A stretch of DNA of 64,000 nucleotides, taken from NCBI GenBank assembly GCA_020846145.1, contig JADLEL010000107.1:1-64000 (forward strand). Reading direction: 5' to 3'. A program made the position numbers and the translations under genes. The notes under the pieces are model-generated. The model saw only the letters and a list, made by a program, of their open reading frames with translations, did not search any database and was not told the origin of the DNA. This DNA comes from Pirellulales bacterium. GTDB taxonomy: Bacteria > Planctomycetota > Planctomycetia > Pirellulales > Thermoguttaceae. Position 1 is the first letter of the stretch; every line of letters begins with the position of its first letter. This document shows, piece after piece, positions 39,969 to 48,147 of the stretch.

Positions 39969-40544
39969 ATGCCGCGTGAATCACTGCAAATTTTGCTCGA
40001 TCGATGGAAAACCGGCGACCAGGCGGCCGCCACGGAAATTTTCGAGCGCTATAAGCAGCGGGTCGTGCAGCAGGCGCGGCGGCGGCTGGGGCCGGTGTTG
40101 CGGGCGAAAGTCCAGCCCGAAAGCATCATGCTGCTGGTGCTGCACTCGGTATTGAACGGGATCGCCGAGGGGCGCTACGCGGCCGAGAATTCGCGGCAGT
40201 TCTTGAACCTCTTGGATAAGATCACCGAGAACAAGATTCGCAAAGAGTGGGAGCGTTATATTGCGCAGAAGCGCGACCTCCGCCGGGAAAAAAGTATTGA
40301 TGGCACGGACTTGCCCCAACCGCATCGCCTGCCCGGCGAGTCCGCGGTGCTGGCCGACGAACTGGAGAAAATCCGCCGGCGGCTCAAGCCCGGCCTGTTC
40401 GATGTTTTTCAACTCCTCTGGGAGGGGTGTTCCTACGACGAAATTCACGAACGGCTCAATGTTTCCTTGCAGACGATCTATCGCCGCGCGGCAAGGATCG
40501 AAGAACTGCTGCAGAAATGGTCCGGCGACGGAAAAATGGAATAA
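39969..40544 (+). CDS. ECF-type RNA polymerase sigma factor
   Basis: 191 residues from ATG 39969 (MPRESLQILLDRWKTGDQAA); the upstream frame runs through a repeat. The region 2 helices are recognisable (TEIFERYKQRVVQQARRRLG, then FLNLLDKITENKIRKEWERY) and region 4 carries an HTH, KPGLFDVFQLLWEGCSYDEI then HERLNVSLQTIYRRAARIEE. It is a planctomycete-type ECF factor lying directly upstream of a Ser/Thr kinase gene, a pairing often seen in this phylum; partner phosphorylation is a likely control mode, inferred. Downstream is a repeat tract, then the kinase. Confidence 0.88.
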   Translation: MPRESLQILLDRWKTGDQAAATEIFERYKQRVVQQARRRLGPVLRAKVQPESIMLLVLHSVLNGIAEGRYAAENSRQFLNLLDKITENKIRKEWERYIAQKRDLRREKSIDGTDLPQPHRLPGESAVLADELEKIRRRLKPGLFDVFQLLWEGCSYDEIHERLNVSLQTIYRRAARIEELLQKWSGDGKME

Positions 40545-40615
40545 TGGAAAAATCTTGCAAGAATCGAGTCTCATTTCCGGCTTAATTAAGTGGAATCTCA
40601 AAGAGTTTATGTATG

Positions 40616-40762
40616 TTTCTCATCAAGGCACAAAAGATTCATGAAATTTCTCACAAAGGCACAAAGACACAAAGGATTTATAAAAGTATCTCACGAAGAC
40701 ACATAGGTTTTATCGATCATAACCCCTTAATCTTTGCGCCTTTGCGCCTTTGTGAGAAATAT
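40616..40762. repeat. CACAAAG-type tracts with inverted partner
   Basis: Units of about eight bases: CTCACAAAGGCACAAAGACACAAAGG-like sequence at about 40650-40676, with weaker units before and after, face an inverse tract CTTTGCGCCTTTGCGCCTTT at about 40732. It fills the space between the sigma factor and kinase genes and ends about 25 bases before the kinase ATG. Confidence 0.8.
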
Positions 40763-40784
40763 TTTGCTTTCAATTTAAGGTGGA

Positions 40785-43700
40785 ATGGATACGGAGAGCA
40801 AACCCGCCGAGCCGTCCCTTTCGGATGAAATGTGGGAAACCATCGATGCCGCCGTGGATCGATTGGAGCAGTGCTGGACATCCGGTGCGGAAGTCGATCT
40901 TTCCCAAATTGCCCCGCCTGCCGATTCTCCAATCCACGAAACTCTGCTCGCCGAACTCGTCAAGGTCGATCTCGAACATCGCTGGAAGGCCGGGCGCGAG
41001 AAGCGGGTCGAGGATTATCTCCGTGAATGGCCTGAGTTGAACGCCCGGCCCGAACTCGTGCGCGATTTGCTCGAAGCCGAGTGCCTCACGCGCACGCTGT
41101 TCACGTCCGCCGAGCCGACGCGGGGAGAGATCGACGCGCGGTTTCCGGGCGTGGCCGAAAAAATCCGCTGGGATTTCATCGAAGGAGAACTCGAAAACCG
41201 GCGCTATCGGCAGAGCATCTTGCGCGAAGGGGAGCTATTCGGCCGCGACCAGCGCTACGAAATCCGCGCGCTCTTGGGCCAGGGGGGGATGGGCGCGGTG
41301 TATCGGGCCTTCGACCGCCGGTTGGATCGCGAAGTCGCGCTCAAAATCCCGCTCTTGGACCCGCAGTTGAAGCAGGCCGTTCTCGACCGCTTCCTCCGCG
41401 AGGCGAAAGCGGCGGCGAAAATCCGGCATCCCAACGTCTGCCCGATCTACGACGCCGATCGGGTCGGCGAGACGTATTATCTCACCATGGCGCTCATCGA
41501 AGGCCGGCCGCTTTCCCGCTGGATGGCGTCGCGCACGGCAAGCGCGCAAGAGGCCGCCGCCATCGCCGCGAAACTCGCCCGGGCGCTGGCGGCCGTCCAC
41601 GCCGAGGGTTTTTTGCACCGCGATATCAAGCCCGCCAACGTGGTGATCGACGAAAAGGGGGAGCCGTGGCTGATGGATTTCGGGCTGGCGGGCCAAGCCA
41701 TTGAGGAGTTTTCCGCCATGCCGCCGCAACACGCGGGGGCGGGTGCCCCCGATAGCTTGTCAATCGTGGGTAGCCAACTGACGCAGAGCAAGACGCTGCT
41801 GGGCACGGTCCCCTACATGGCGCCCGAATTGTTCCAAGGCAAAAAGGCCGGCCCGCAAAGCGACATCTACAGCTTGGGCGTACTGTTGTACGAAATGCTC
41901 GCAGGCAGGCATCCGTTTCTCGACGAAGCAACCGGGCAATTCTCGCTCCAAAGTTTGCAAAGCGAACCGACGCCGATGCGAACGCTTCGGCCCGAGGCCG
42001 ACGAGGAGTTGGAAGCGATCTGCCTCAAGGCGCTGGCGAAAAATCCCGCCGAGCGCTTCGCCTCGGCCGAGGAAATGGCCGAAGAACTCGAAACGGCTGC
42101 GCAGCCTGCCCCGCCGCCGAAAAAACGCCGCGGCCTGTGGCTGCTCTCCGCATTTTTTCTCCCCGCGGCGTTTCTGGCCGGGGTGATCTTCTATTTCAAG
42201 ACCGGCGAGGGTTCCGTGCGGTTCGAAGTGAACGTGCCCGACGCCGCGGTTACCGTGGATGAAAAAGCGGTGCGGATCGAAGCCGGCAAGGCCGAAATCG
42301 TGCTGCCCGTCGGCGAACATCGGCTCGAAGTATCGCGCGAAGGTTTCCATCCGCACGGGGAATCTTTCGCACTGAACTGGCGCGGCGGCCGCGCGGAAAT
42401 CAAGATCGAACTGAAAAGCAAGTATATCGCGCGCTGGATCAAGTCCTCGAATCGCATTTCCCAAGGCGTTTTCAACCGCCAGGAGAGCCGGCTCTATCTT
42501 GCCGCGACTTTGTATCCTCAGCCTTCGATGGTGCAGGCCATCGAAATGCCGTCGGGCAAGCTGCTGCAAAACATCGTCGGCGCGACGGGCGACAATGACT
42601 ACAAGAGCATCGCCATCTCTCCCGACGACCGTTATCTGTTCGTAACGAATTATTTTCTGAAATCGCTTACGCGCATCGACTTGAAAGCGAAGAACGCGAA
42701 AAAAGATCTCGACATCGGCGGACGATGGGATTCGACGCTTGGCATCTCTCCGAACAGAAAACTGCTGGTTGTCGGGACGGGCGTGGACGGCCGCGTCAAG
42801 GACGAAAAGAACGACCGGCTGGCGGTCGTTAATATCGATAACGGCCGCTTCGAGTTGTTGGGGACGGCGGAATTAGACGACGAATTGCATTGTTTACAAT
42901 TCGGCTTCAGCGCCGACAGCCGATTCGCCTATTTCGTCACGCGGCCGCGGAAATCGGCCGCTTTCGCGCTGTACGAAGTCGCGCTGGAAAAACCTTATCG
43001 CGTAACGCGAAAGCTGGAAATTCCCAACGCTCGCCTCGAAGGCATTGCCGTTTCCGCCAAAGCCAATCGCATTTTCCTCGGCGACTCGAGAAACCGCCAA
43101 GTGGCGGTCGTCGATCTGGAATCCTTCACGCAGTCGGCGTCCTACAAGGTCGCCGGCGACGCCCCGGGACCGCTCGCGCTGAACGCCGCGGAAAATCTGC
43201 TGGCCGCGGCCTGCCCCGACGCGAAAAAGATTTACTTCCTCGATCCCGAGGACGGCGCGATCCTCGAGGAAGCGGCCGGCTTCGGCGATGCGCTGTCCGA
43301 TATGAAGTTTTCCGCCGATGAAAAGCGGCTTTACGCCTTCCATTACCCGACCGAAAACGCCGTGGCCGTGGTCGATCTCGAACCGCTCCTGGAGCGGTGC
43401 CGCATCGTCTTCTCCTCGAACCGCGACGGCGGCAGCCACCAGTTATATCTCGTGGGAGCCGAGGGAAAGAATCCGAAACGACTCACCGCGAGCAAAGGAA
43501 CCGATATCGCGCTCCGCTGGTCGCCCGATGGCCGGAAAATCGCCTTCGTTTCCGATCGCGACGGACCGCCGAAGATTCATCTCATCAAACGAAATGGCGA
43601 ACCGATTAAGATCTTGGGAAACACGGATCCGCTAGACTTGACGAGCAGGAATAGCACCGAAGCGCCGCTGGCGTGGTCGCCCGATGGCCGGCGGATCGCC

Positions 43701-44255
43701 TTCATCGCCAATGGTTATCGGGCGATCCGCGCGGTGGACGTGAAATCGGGAGAGGTCGAAAACCTTTTCGAGGGGGACGTGGAGGGTGGATATGCCCAGC
43801 ACACGAGTCTCTGTTGGGACTCTTCGGACGGGTCGCTGCTGTTCGCCAGCCAGAATTCGGCGACCAGCGAAAGCTCCGCAATCACCCGGCTGGATGTAAA
43901 AACCGGGAAAGTTCGAACCATCTATCGCTCGGACGGCTCGACTTTCCGGTTCATGACGCCGGCGATTTCTCGCGACGGCAAGAAAATCGCGGCGGCGCGG
44001 GACTATTTCCAACCGGCCCCTTCCACGCCGCTTACGCTGTTGGATGCCGACGGGGGGAAACCGCAGCTTCTCTCTGGCACGGCAGGAATGAATAATTTTT
44101 CCCCCCGCTGGACCGCCGGCGGAAATGCCCTCGTCTATGTGGGCCAAAAGGGCAAACGGAACCACATTTTTCTCCTGCGGCTCCCCAACGGCAAGCCGGC
44201 GCAGCTTACCGACGGCGATTGGGACGACATCAACCCGGACGTCTGGGGCGAGTAG
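40785..44255 (+). CDS. Transmembrane Ser/Thr protein kinase with PEGA and beta-propeller domains
   Basis: 1156 residues. Residues about 1-155 form an acidic helical N-terminus found before planctomycete kinases. Kinase domain about 158-440: LLGQGGMGAVYRAFD (P-loop), Lys in EVALKIP, HRDIKPANVVID (catalytic loop, about 277), MDFGLA, then GTVPYMAPELF and SDIYSLGVLLYEML. The segment between DFG and GTVPYMAPE is long and contains a GC-rich palindrome (41729-41746). A membrane helix follows at about 449-471 (GLWLLSAFFLPAAFLAGVIF), then a PEGA-like beta domain and an extracytoplasmic seven-blade-type propeller with TolB/PD40 repeats (LRWSPDGRKIAFVSDRDG, LAWSPDGRRIAFIANG). It is likely a sensor kinase acting with the sigma factor upstream. 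The stop codon TAG is supplied by a repeat. Confidence 0.92.
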   Translation: MDTESKPAEPSLSDEMWETIDAAVDRLEQCWTSGAEVDLSQIAPPADSPIHETLLAELVKVDLEHRWKAGREKRVEDYLREWPELNARPELVRDLLEAECLTRTLFTSAEPTRGEIDARFPGVAEKIRWDFIEGELENRRYRQSILREGELFGRDQRYEIRALLGQGGMGAVYRAFDRRLDREVALKIPLLDPQLKQAVLDRFLREAKAAAKIRHPNVCPIYDADRVGETYYLTMALIEGRPLSRWMASRTASAQEAAAIAAKLARALAAVHAEGFLHRDIKPANVVIDEKGEPWLMDFGLAGQAIEEFSAMPPQHAGAGAPDSLSIVGSQLTQSKTLLGTVPYMAPELFQGKKAGPQSDIYSLGVLLYEMLAGRHPFLDEATGQFSLQSLQSEPTPMRTLRPEADEELEAICLKALAKNPAERFASAEEMAEELETAAQPAPPPKKRRGLWLLSAFFLPAAFLAGVIFYFKTGEGSVRFEVNVPDAAVTVDEKAVRIEAGKAEIVLPVGEHRLEVSREGFHPHGESFALNWRGGRAEIKIELKSKYIARWIKSSNRISQGVFNRQESRLYLAATLYPQPSMVQAIEMPSGKLLQNIVGATGDNDYKSIAISPDDRYLFVTNYFLKSLTRIDLKAKNAKKDLDIGGRWDSTLGISPNRKLLVVGTGVDGRVKDEKNDRLAVVNIDNGRFELLGTAELDDELHCLQFGFSADSRFAYFVTRPRKSAAFALYEVALEKPYRVTRKLEIPNARLEGIAVSAKANRIFLGDSRNRQVAVVDLESFTQSASYKVAGDAPGPLALNAAENLLAAACPDAKKIYFLDPEDGAILEEAAGFGDALSDMKFSADEKRLYAFHYPTENAVAVVDLEPLLERCRIVFSSNRDGGSHQLYLVGAEGKNPKRLTASKGTDIALRWSPDGRKIAFVSDRDGPPKIHLIKRNGEPIKILGNTDPLDLTSRNSTEAPLAWSPDGRRIAFIANGYRAIRAVDVKSGEVENLFEGDVEGGYAQHTSLCWDSSDGSLLFASQNSATSESSAITRLDVKTGKVRTIYRSDGSTFRFMTPAISRDGKKIAAARDYFQPAPSTPLTLLDADGGKPQLLSGTAGMNNFSPRWTAGGNALVYVGQKGKRNHIFLLRLPNGKPAQLTDGDWDDINPDVWGE

Positions 44256-44306
44256 ATGCGGCATCCTGCCGCATTTTAGGTAAAAGCGGCAAGATGCCGC
44301 TTCCAC
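44252..44306. repeat. Core of the CGGGATTATTCATA MITE without its ends, copy 3
   Basis: Identical layout to the interior of the elements at 30941 and 37355: GTAGATGCGGCATCCTGCCG, TTTTAGGTAAA linker, AGCGGCAAGATGCCGCTTC. The terminal ATTATTCATA sequences are missing. The GTAG at its left edge supplies the TAG stop codon of the kinase gene. Confidence 0.88.
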
Positions 44307-44439
44307 AAAGAAAGCAGGGTGGGCCTGCGCTGCGCTTGACCCACCGTACAGATGAATTCACGACGGAAACTATTTATTGATTCTCCGGAAATAAAAATTC
44401 GCCCTGCCCCCAGCCTCTCTCCCGGGAGAGATGGGAACG

Positions 44440-44835
44440 TCACTGTTTCGTTTCCGCCACGTTTCCTTTTGCCTCGATCGGCAGCAGATACGGCCGCAGG
44501 CGCTCCATGCTTTTCGGGCCGATGCCGCGGACGCGGCGGAGGTCGGCGATATCGGCGAAGGGGCCGTCTTTTTGGCGCGATTCGACGATCCGCGCGGCGA
44601 GGACTTCGCCGATGCCGGGGAGCTGAATGAGTTCGGGCACTTCGGCTCGATTGATATCGACTTGGAATCGGACGGATTGCGGTTCGATCCGCTCGGCGTC
44701 GATCGTTCGCCAACTCAGGCCGCCTTGAACGAGAATCCACGCGCCGATGGCCGCTAACGAGACGAGTGCCAAGCCCGCCACGGCCGTCTGATCGGCACGG
44801 CGCAAAAGCCAACGTGGGTGGTAGGGCGGGGGCAT
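44440..44835 (-). CDS. ComEA-like helix-hairpin-helix protein
   Basis: 131 residues. An N-terminal membrane anchor (TAVAGLALVSLAAIGAWILV) precedes two helix-hairpin-helix motifs: VDINRAEVPELIQLPGIGEV and FADIADLRRVRGIGPKSMER. This is the layout of ComEA, the periplasmic DNA receptor of competence, but HhH proteins of this size have several roles and no com operon is near. The gene is leftward, its start 105 bases from the divergent nadC. A GGGGAGA heptamer tract lies just upstream. Confidence 0.85.
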   Translation of the reverse strand: MPPPYHPRWLLRRADQTAVAGLALVSLAAIGAWILVQGGLSWRTIDAERIEPQSVRFQVDINRAEVPELIQLPGIGEVLAARIVESRQKDGPFADIADLRRVRGIGPKSMERLRPYLLPIEAKGNVAETKQ

Positions 44836-44940
44836 GGGGAGAGGGGAGAGGGGTGTGCTCAGTTCGATGATATATCGGTATAATCAAGATACACGCGAGC
44901 CGGGACGTCCTCGTCCCGAAAACACCATTATCATAGCAAA

Positions 44941-45945
44941 ATGCACAAAGAATTTCAGCAGACGGCTTGGGACGATCGCCTGCGAGCCGATTGGGACGCA
45001 ATTCTCCGGCTGGCGATTCGAGAGGATATTGGCGAAGAGGGAGATTGGACGACGAATGCGCTGGTGGCGGAGAACGCGCTAGGATCGGCGGCCATCGTGG
45101 CGCGGCGGCCGGGATTGGCGGCGGGACTGGCGGCGGTGGAAATGACGCTTCAAGCCGTCGATTCGCGTTTACAATGGATACCGGACCTGGAAGATGGACA
45201 GCCGGTAGGGCCAGGGATTCGGGCGGGGATTATCCGGGGACCGGTGCGGGGAATGCTTTCGGCGGAGCGGATCGTGTTGAATTTGATCTGCCGGCTGTCG
45301 GGCATCGCCACGCTCACGCGAGAGTACGTCGAGGCCGTCGCCGGCACGAAGGCGCGTATTTATGACACGCGAAAGACCGCGCCGGGCTGGCGGCGGTTGG
45401 AAAAATACGCCGTGCGTTGCGGCGGAGGGTGGAATCATCGCGGAGGATTGTTCGAAGCGGTGCTGATTAAGGATAATCACTTGGCCTGGGGAGGCGGAAG
45501 CGGGCAATCCACGGCTAACCTGGGCGCCACTGGCATCCTGCCAGTGCCCGACGAGGGGAGAATACGCTATACGCCTGCGGAAGCGGTGCAAATTGCACGT
45601 GCGTATGTTGAAAATCATCGAAATACTTCTCTCCCCTCGCCTCTCTCCCCTCACCCCTCGCCCCCAATCATCGTCGAAGTCGAAGTCGATACGCTCGAAC
45701 AACTTGCAGATGTGCTGCCCGTCGGGCCGGATATCGTGCTGCTCGACAATATGTCGCCCGAACAACTGCGCAATGCGGTGGCGCTGCGCGACCGCTTAAA
45801 TGCGGCGGTGGAATTGGAAGCCTCCGGCGGGATAAGTTTGCAGACGATCCGCGCGGTGGCCGAATCGGGCGTGGAACGGATCAGCGTCGGGGCGCTGACG
45901 CATTCGGCCGCGGCGTTGGATTTCGGATTGGATTGGTTGGAGTAG
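44941..45945 (+). CDS. nadC: Nicotinate-nucleotide pyrophosphorylase (quinolinate phosphoribosyltransferase)
   Basis: 334 residues. The enzyme makes nicotinate mononucleotide from quinolinate and PRPP in NAD synthesis. Motifs: REDIGEEGDWTTNALVAENA, ERIVLNLICRLSGIATLTRE, DTRKTAPGWRRLEKYAVRCG, GGWNHRGGLFEAVLIKDNHL, then VEVEVDTLEQL, DIVLLDNMSPEQL and a final EASGGISLQTI/SGVERISVGALTHS. Most NadC proteins have about 280 residues; the surplus is explained by two repeat-derived insertions after IKDNHL: GATGILPVPDEG (palindrome at 45522-45550) and TSLPSPLSPHPSPP (five perfect-period heptamers at 45629-45663). Both lie outside the core motifs, so activity is probably retained. Confidence 0.94.
   Translation: MHKEFQQTAWDDRLRADWDAILRLAIREDIGEEGDWTTNALVAENALGSAAIVARRPGLAAGLAAVEMTLQAVDSRLQWIPDLEDGQPVGPGIRAGIIRGPVRGMLSAERIVLNLICRLSGIATLTREYVEAVAGTKARIYDTRKTAPGWRRLEKYAVRCGGGWNHRGGLFEAVLIKDNHLAWGGGSGQSTANLGATGILPVPDEGRIRYTPAEAVQIARAYVENHRNTSLPSPLSPHPSPPIIVEVEVDTLEQLADVLPVGPDIVLLDNMSPEQLRNAVALRDRLNAAVELEASGGISLQTIRAVAESGVERISVGALTHSAAALDFGLDWLE
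45522..45550. repeat. CACTGGCATCCTGCCAGTG palindrome inside nadC
   Basis: Arms CACTGGCA and TGCCAGTG around TCC. Translated in frame it gives GATGILPVP within nadC between the IKDNHL motif and the next helix. I recall the same TGILPV peptide from unrelated planctomycete proteins, which fits a spreading palindrome. Confidence 0.8.
45629..45663. repeat. Heptamer tract inside nadC
   Basis: Five units of exactly seven bases: CTCTCCC, CTCGCCT, CTCTCCC, CTCACCC, CTCGCCC. It encodes LPSPLSPHPSPP in frame just before the VEVEVDTLEQL strand. It matches the intergenic heptamer tracts in period and base composition. Confidence 0.85.
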
Positions 45946-46143
45946 ATGAAGTAGGGGTGAGGGGAGAGAAAAGTGAGATGCGTGCAGTTTCCGAATTGCA
46001 ACATTGCGGCGAAAGTGGTTGCTGACGGTCAGCCGATGTTGTCGATCGGCATCATTTTCGATCGTGTTTTGTCTGTTGTTTGCCGCAAAATCCACCTTTT
46101 GGGAAATCTAACCACCGAAGGTTTCACGGACTAGAAATCTTAT

Positions 46144-46171
46144 TTGACAGCGCACGGAGGGAATCTATAGT
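46144..46171 (+). promoter_or_regulatory. Near-consensus sigma70 promoter of the candidate sRNA
   Basis: TTGACA at 46144-46149 and TATAGT at 46166-46171 are 16 bases apart. This is the best housekeeping-type promoter I found in the window. Expected start near 46178. Confidence 0.7.
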
Positions 46172-46177
46172 GTACTA

Positions 46178-46262
46178 GATTCGGCATCTCCGAAGGGAGA
46201 TTCCAGATAAGGACGCTGCAGAGGAAGCTGGGAGCTAGAGGGGCCTCTGCCGCGTCTTTTTT
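46178..46262 (+). ncRNA. Candidate small RNA (about 85 nt) or terminated leader
   Basis: It lies between nadC and the gene at 46450 in sequence without a usable open frame. A near-consensus promoter ends at 46171. The transcript would carry hairpin 1 (arms GGCATCTCC 46183-46191 and GGAGATTCC 46196-46204, GAAG loop, one mismatch), then a strong intrinsic terminator with a 12-bp stem and six T residues. It does not resemble SRP RNA, tmRNA, 6S or RNase P as I know them. Because the gene at 46450 reads in the same direction, it could also be an attenuated leader. A translated peptide is unlikely: no ribosome-binding site and ATG are well placed. Confidence 0.55.
46212..46262 (+). terminator. Strong rho-independent terminator
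   Basis: Arms GACGC-T-GCAGAGG (46212-46224) and CCTCTGC-C-GCGTC (46244-46256) pair at 12 of 13 positions; six T residues follow directly (46257-46262). The 19-base loop contains AGCTGGGAGCT, which could form a small inner stem. Confidence 0.85.
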
Positions 46263-46449
46263 ATTGCGCATATTCAATCGAGGGAGAGTAAAATAAAGTA
46301 TAAGTGTACATGGTGGTATTATATTGCCGAACGAATGATTATAGGGCAAGTCATGCTTTGGTATTGCAATCGTTATGCTGAAGCATAACCCACAAGTCTC
46401 GACCGGCAGGCAGAACCTACGGTTAGGCCATTAGGAAAGCTGCGATTGC
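46263..46449. other. Remainder of the nadC-46450 intergenic region
   Basis: The gap runs from 45946 to 46449. After nadC there is a short GGGGTGA/GGGGAGA heptamer remnant (45953-45967) and a neutral stretch, then the candidate sRNA. From 46372 to 46393 lies a single GTTATGCTGAAGCATAAC palindrome, half of the family seen at 11402 and 28924. No gene is seen. Confidence 0.5.
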
Positions 46450-48120
46450 ATGATCTCGAAGTATTTTTCCCATCTCTGGAACGTCGGGCGGCATTTTCGA
46501 GATGCCGGGGCGGCTATTCGGCAATGGTATCGGGAAGATGCGCGATATTTCTGCATCAGCACTTTGCTGCACGCCGTTTTGCTTTTGAGTTTGGGACTCG
46601 TCCAGTGGAAGGCAATTACGCATTTCGCGGGCGAGGAGAGGGGGCGGGATATCGCTTCGTTCAAACCGGCCGAAACCGACCGCGGATTGCCGCCGGATCG
46701 GGTCGAGGTGATTTTCGAGCGGGGACAGGCCCAGTTGGATCCTTCGGTATTGAATCGGGAAACCTTGGCGAAGATGGAGGCGCTGCCCGTCGGCGTCGAG
46801 ACCGGCCAGCGCGATTTGAAACCGGAGGAGATCGGCGATCCGGAAGGGGATCCGCTCGGTAAAATTTCTAGTTTGATTATCTCCGGGACGGGCGGAACGG
46901 GTGATCGCGGTTCCGGCGGAGTGAGCCGGCCCGGTCCGGGACCCGTGCCGGGGCCGGGCAAGGTGGGAGCTTTGGGGCTGAGGACGAAAAAAGGGCGGCG
47001 GCCTTGGGGCGTTACCGAGGCGGAAGACCGCGCCGTGGGGGCCGCGTTGAATTGGCTGGCGCGGCACCAGACCTTGCACGGTCCGTGGAGTTTGGACCAT
47101 CGCAGCCGTTGCAAGGCGAATGCCTGCTCGGGGGCGGGCTTGTTCAAGTCGGACGCGGCCGCGACCGGCCTGGCGATTCTGCCGTTTTTGGCCGCCGGCG
47201 AAACGCATAAGAGCAAGGGCACTTACGAGAAGCACGTCGGCCAGGGTTTGGCGTGGCTGATCAAGCAGCAGAGCCAAACCGGCGACTTGTCCGGCGCGAA
47301 AGACCCCCACGATCCCAACGGAAAGCCGATGTACGCGCACGCCATCGCCACGCTGGCCCTGTGCGAAGCCTACTGCATGACCAAGGACGATCCGAAAACC
47401 TTCGACGAGCGGCTCGGCGCGGCGGCGCGGAAAGCGGTGGCCTATATCGAACGGTCTCAGAACGAATCGACCGGCGGATGGCGTTACACGCCCGGCGAAA
47501 CGGGCGACACCTCGGTCTTCGGTTGGGACCTGATGGCGCTGAAGAGCGCCCAATTGGCGGGCATCGAGGTGAATTCGACGGTATTGGATCGAGCGCAAAT
47601 CTGGCTGAATTCGGTGGCCAAGGGGGAGAACTTGGGATTGTATTCCTATCAGCCGTATCGCGAAGTTACGCCCACCATGACCGCGGTGGGAATGCTCTGC
47701 CGGCAATACTTGGGCATCGCCCCCAAGGATCCGTCGATGCTGGAAGGCAAAACCTACCTGCTGCAAAATCTGCCCGACGATGCGATCGGCAGGAATAGCT
47801 ACTATTGGTACTACGCCACGCTGACGATGCACAATTTCAGCGATGCGGATTGGGACGATTGGTATCGGAAAATGCGGCGGATTCTGGTCGAATCGCAGGC
47901 CGCGGAAGGTTGCGCGACCGGCAGTTGGGACCCGGAGCGGCCGAGCGCCGATTTCTACGGGCAGCAAGGGGGACGCTTGATGATGACCTGCCTGAACGCC
48001 ATGACGCTCGAAATCTATTACCGCTATTTGCCGTTGTTTCAGACCGATTCGCTGTTGCCGAAAGGGCCTGGGGCGATTCCGGCCGCGGAGACGAAAAAGG
48101 GAGAATCGGAGGGGAAGTAG
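46450..48120 (+). CDS. Membrane-anchored alpha/alpha-toroid (terpene cyclase/prenyltransferase-fold) protein
   Basis: 556 residues. A cytoplasmic N-terminus and one membrane helix (YFCISTLLHAVLLLSLGLV, about 34-52) are followed by a Pro/Gly linker (SRPGPGPVPGPGKVG, about 157-171). Residues about 190-540 carry repeats of the alpha/alpha-toroid type: VGAALNWLARHQTLHGPWSL, HVGQGLAWLIKQQSQTGDLS, AVAYIERSQNESTGGWRYTP, MTAVGMLCRQYLGI and AEGCATGSWDP, resembling squalene-hopene cyclase QW blocks. The DxDD acid motif of cyclases is not seen, so catalysis is doubtful. Planctomycetes have many such proteins, typically exported; function unsettled. It is convergent with the giant gene, 27 bases apart. 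Confidence 0.82.
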   Translation: MISKYFSHLWNVGRHFRDAGAAIRQWYREDARYFCISTLLHAVLLLSLGLVQWKAITHFAGEERGRDIASFKPAETDRGLPPDRVEVIFERGQAQLDPSVLNRETLAKMEALPVGVETGQRDLKPEEIGDPEGDPLGKISSLIISGTGGTGDRGSGGVSRPGPGPVPGPGKVGALGLRTKKGRRPWGVTEAEDRAVGAALNWLARHQTLHGPWSLDHRSRCKANACSGAGLFKSDAAATGLAILPFLAAGETHKSKGTYEKHVGQGLAWLIKQQSQTGDLSGAKDPHDPNGKPMYAHAIATLALCEAYCMTKDDPKTFDERLGAAARKAVAYIERSQNESTGGWRYTPGETGDTSVFGWDLMALKSAQLAGIEVNSTVLDRAQIWLNSVAKGENLGLYSYQPYREVTPTMTAVGMLCRQYLGIAPKDPSMLEGKTYLLQNLPDDAIGRNSYYWYYATLTMHNFSDADWDDWYRKMRRILVESQAAEGCATGSWDPERPSADFYGQQGGRLMMTCLNAMTLEIYYRYLPLFQTDSLLPKGPGAIPAAETKKGESEGK

Positions 48121-48147
48121 GAACGGCGTATGTGTTTCTAAGACAGC

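Noticed and set aside
41230-42100. Frameshift in the kinase domain
   Set aside because: All kinase motifs are present in one frame in the right order; the long activation segment is in frame.
44401-44439. Hairpin CTCTCCCGGGAGAG downstream of the ComEA-like gene as a terminator
   Set aside because: Arms are short and no T-run follows leftward; it may be part of the CCCTCTCCC repeat family.
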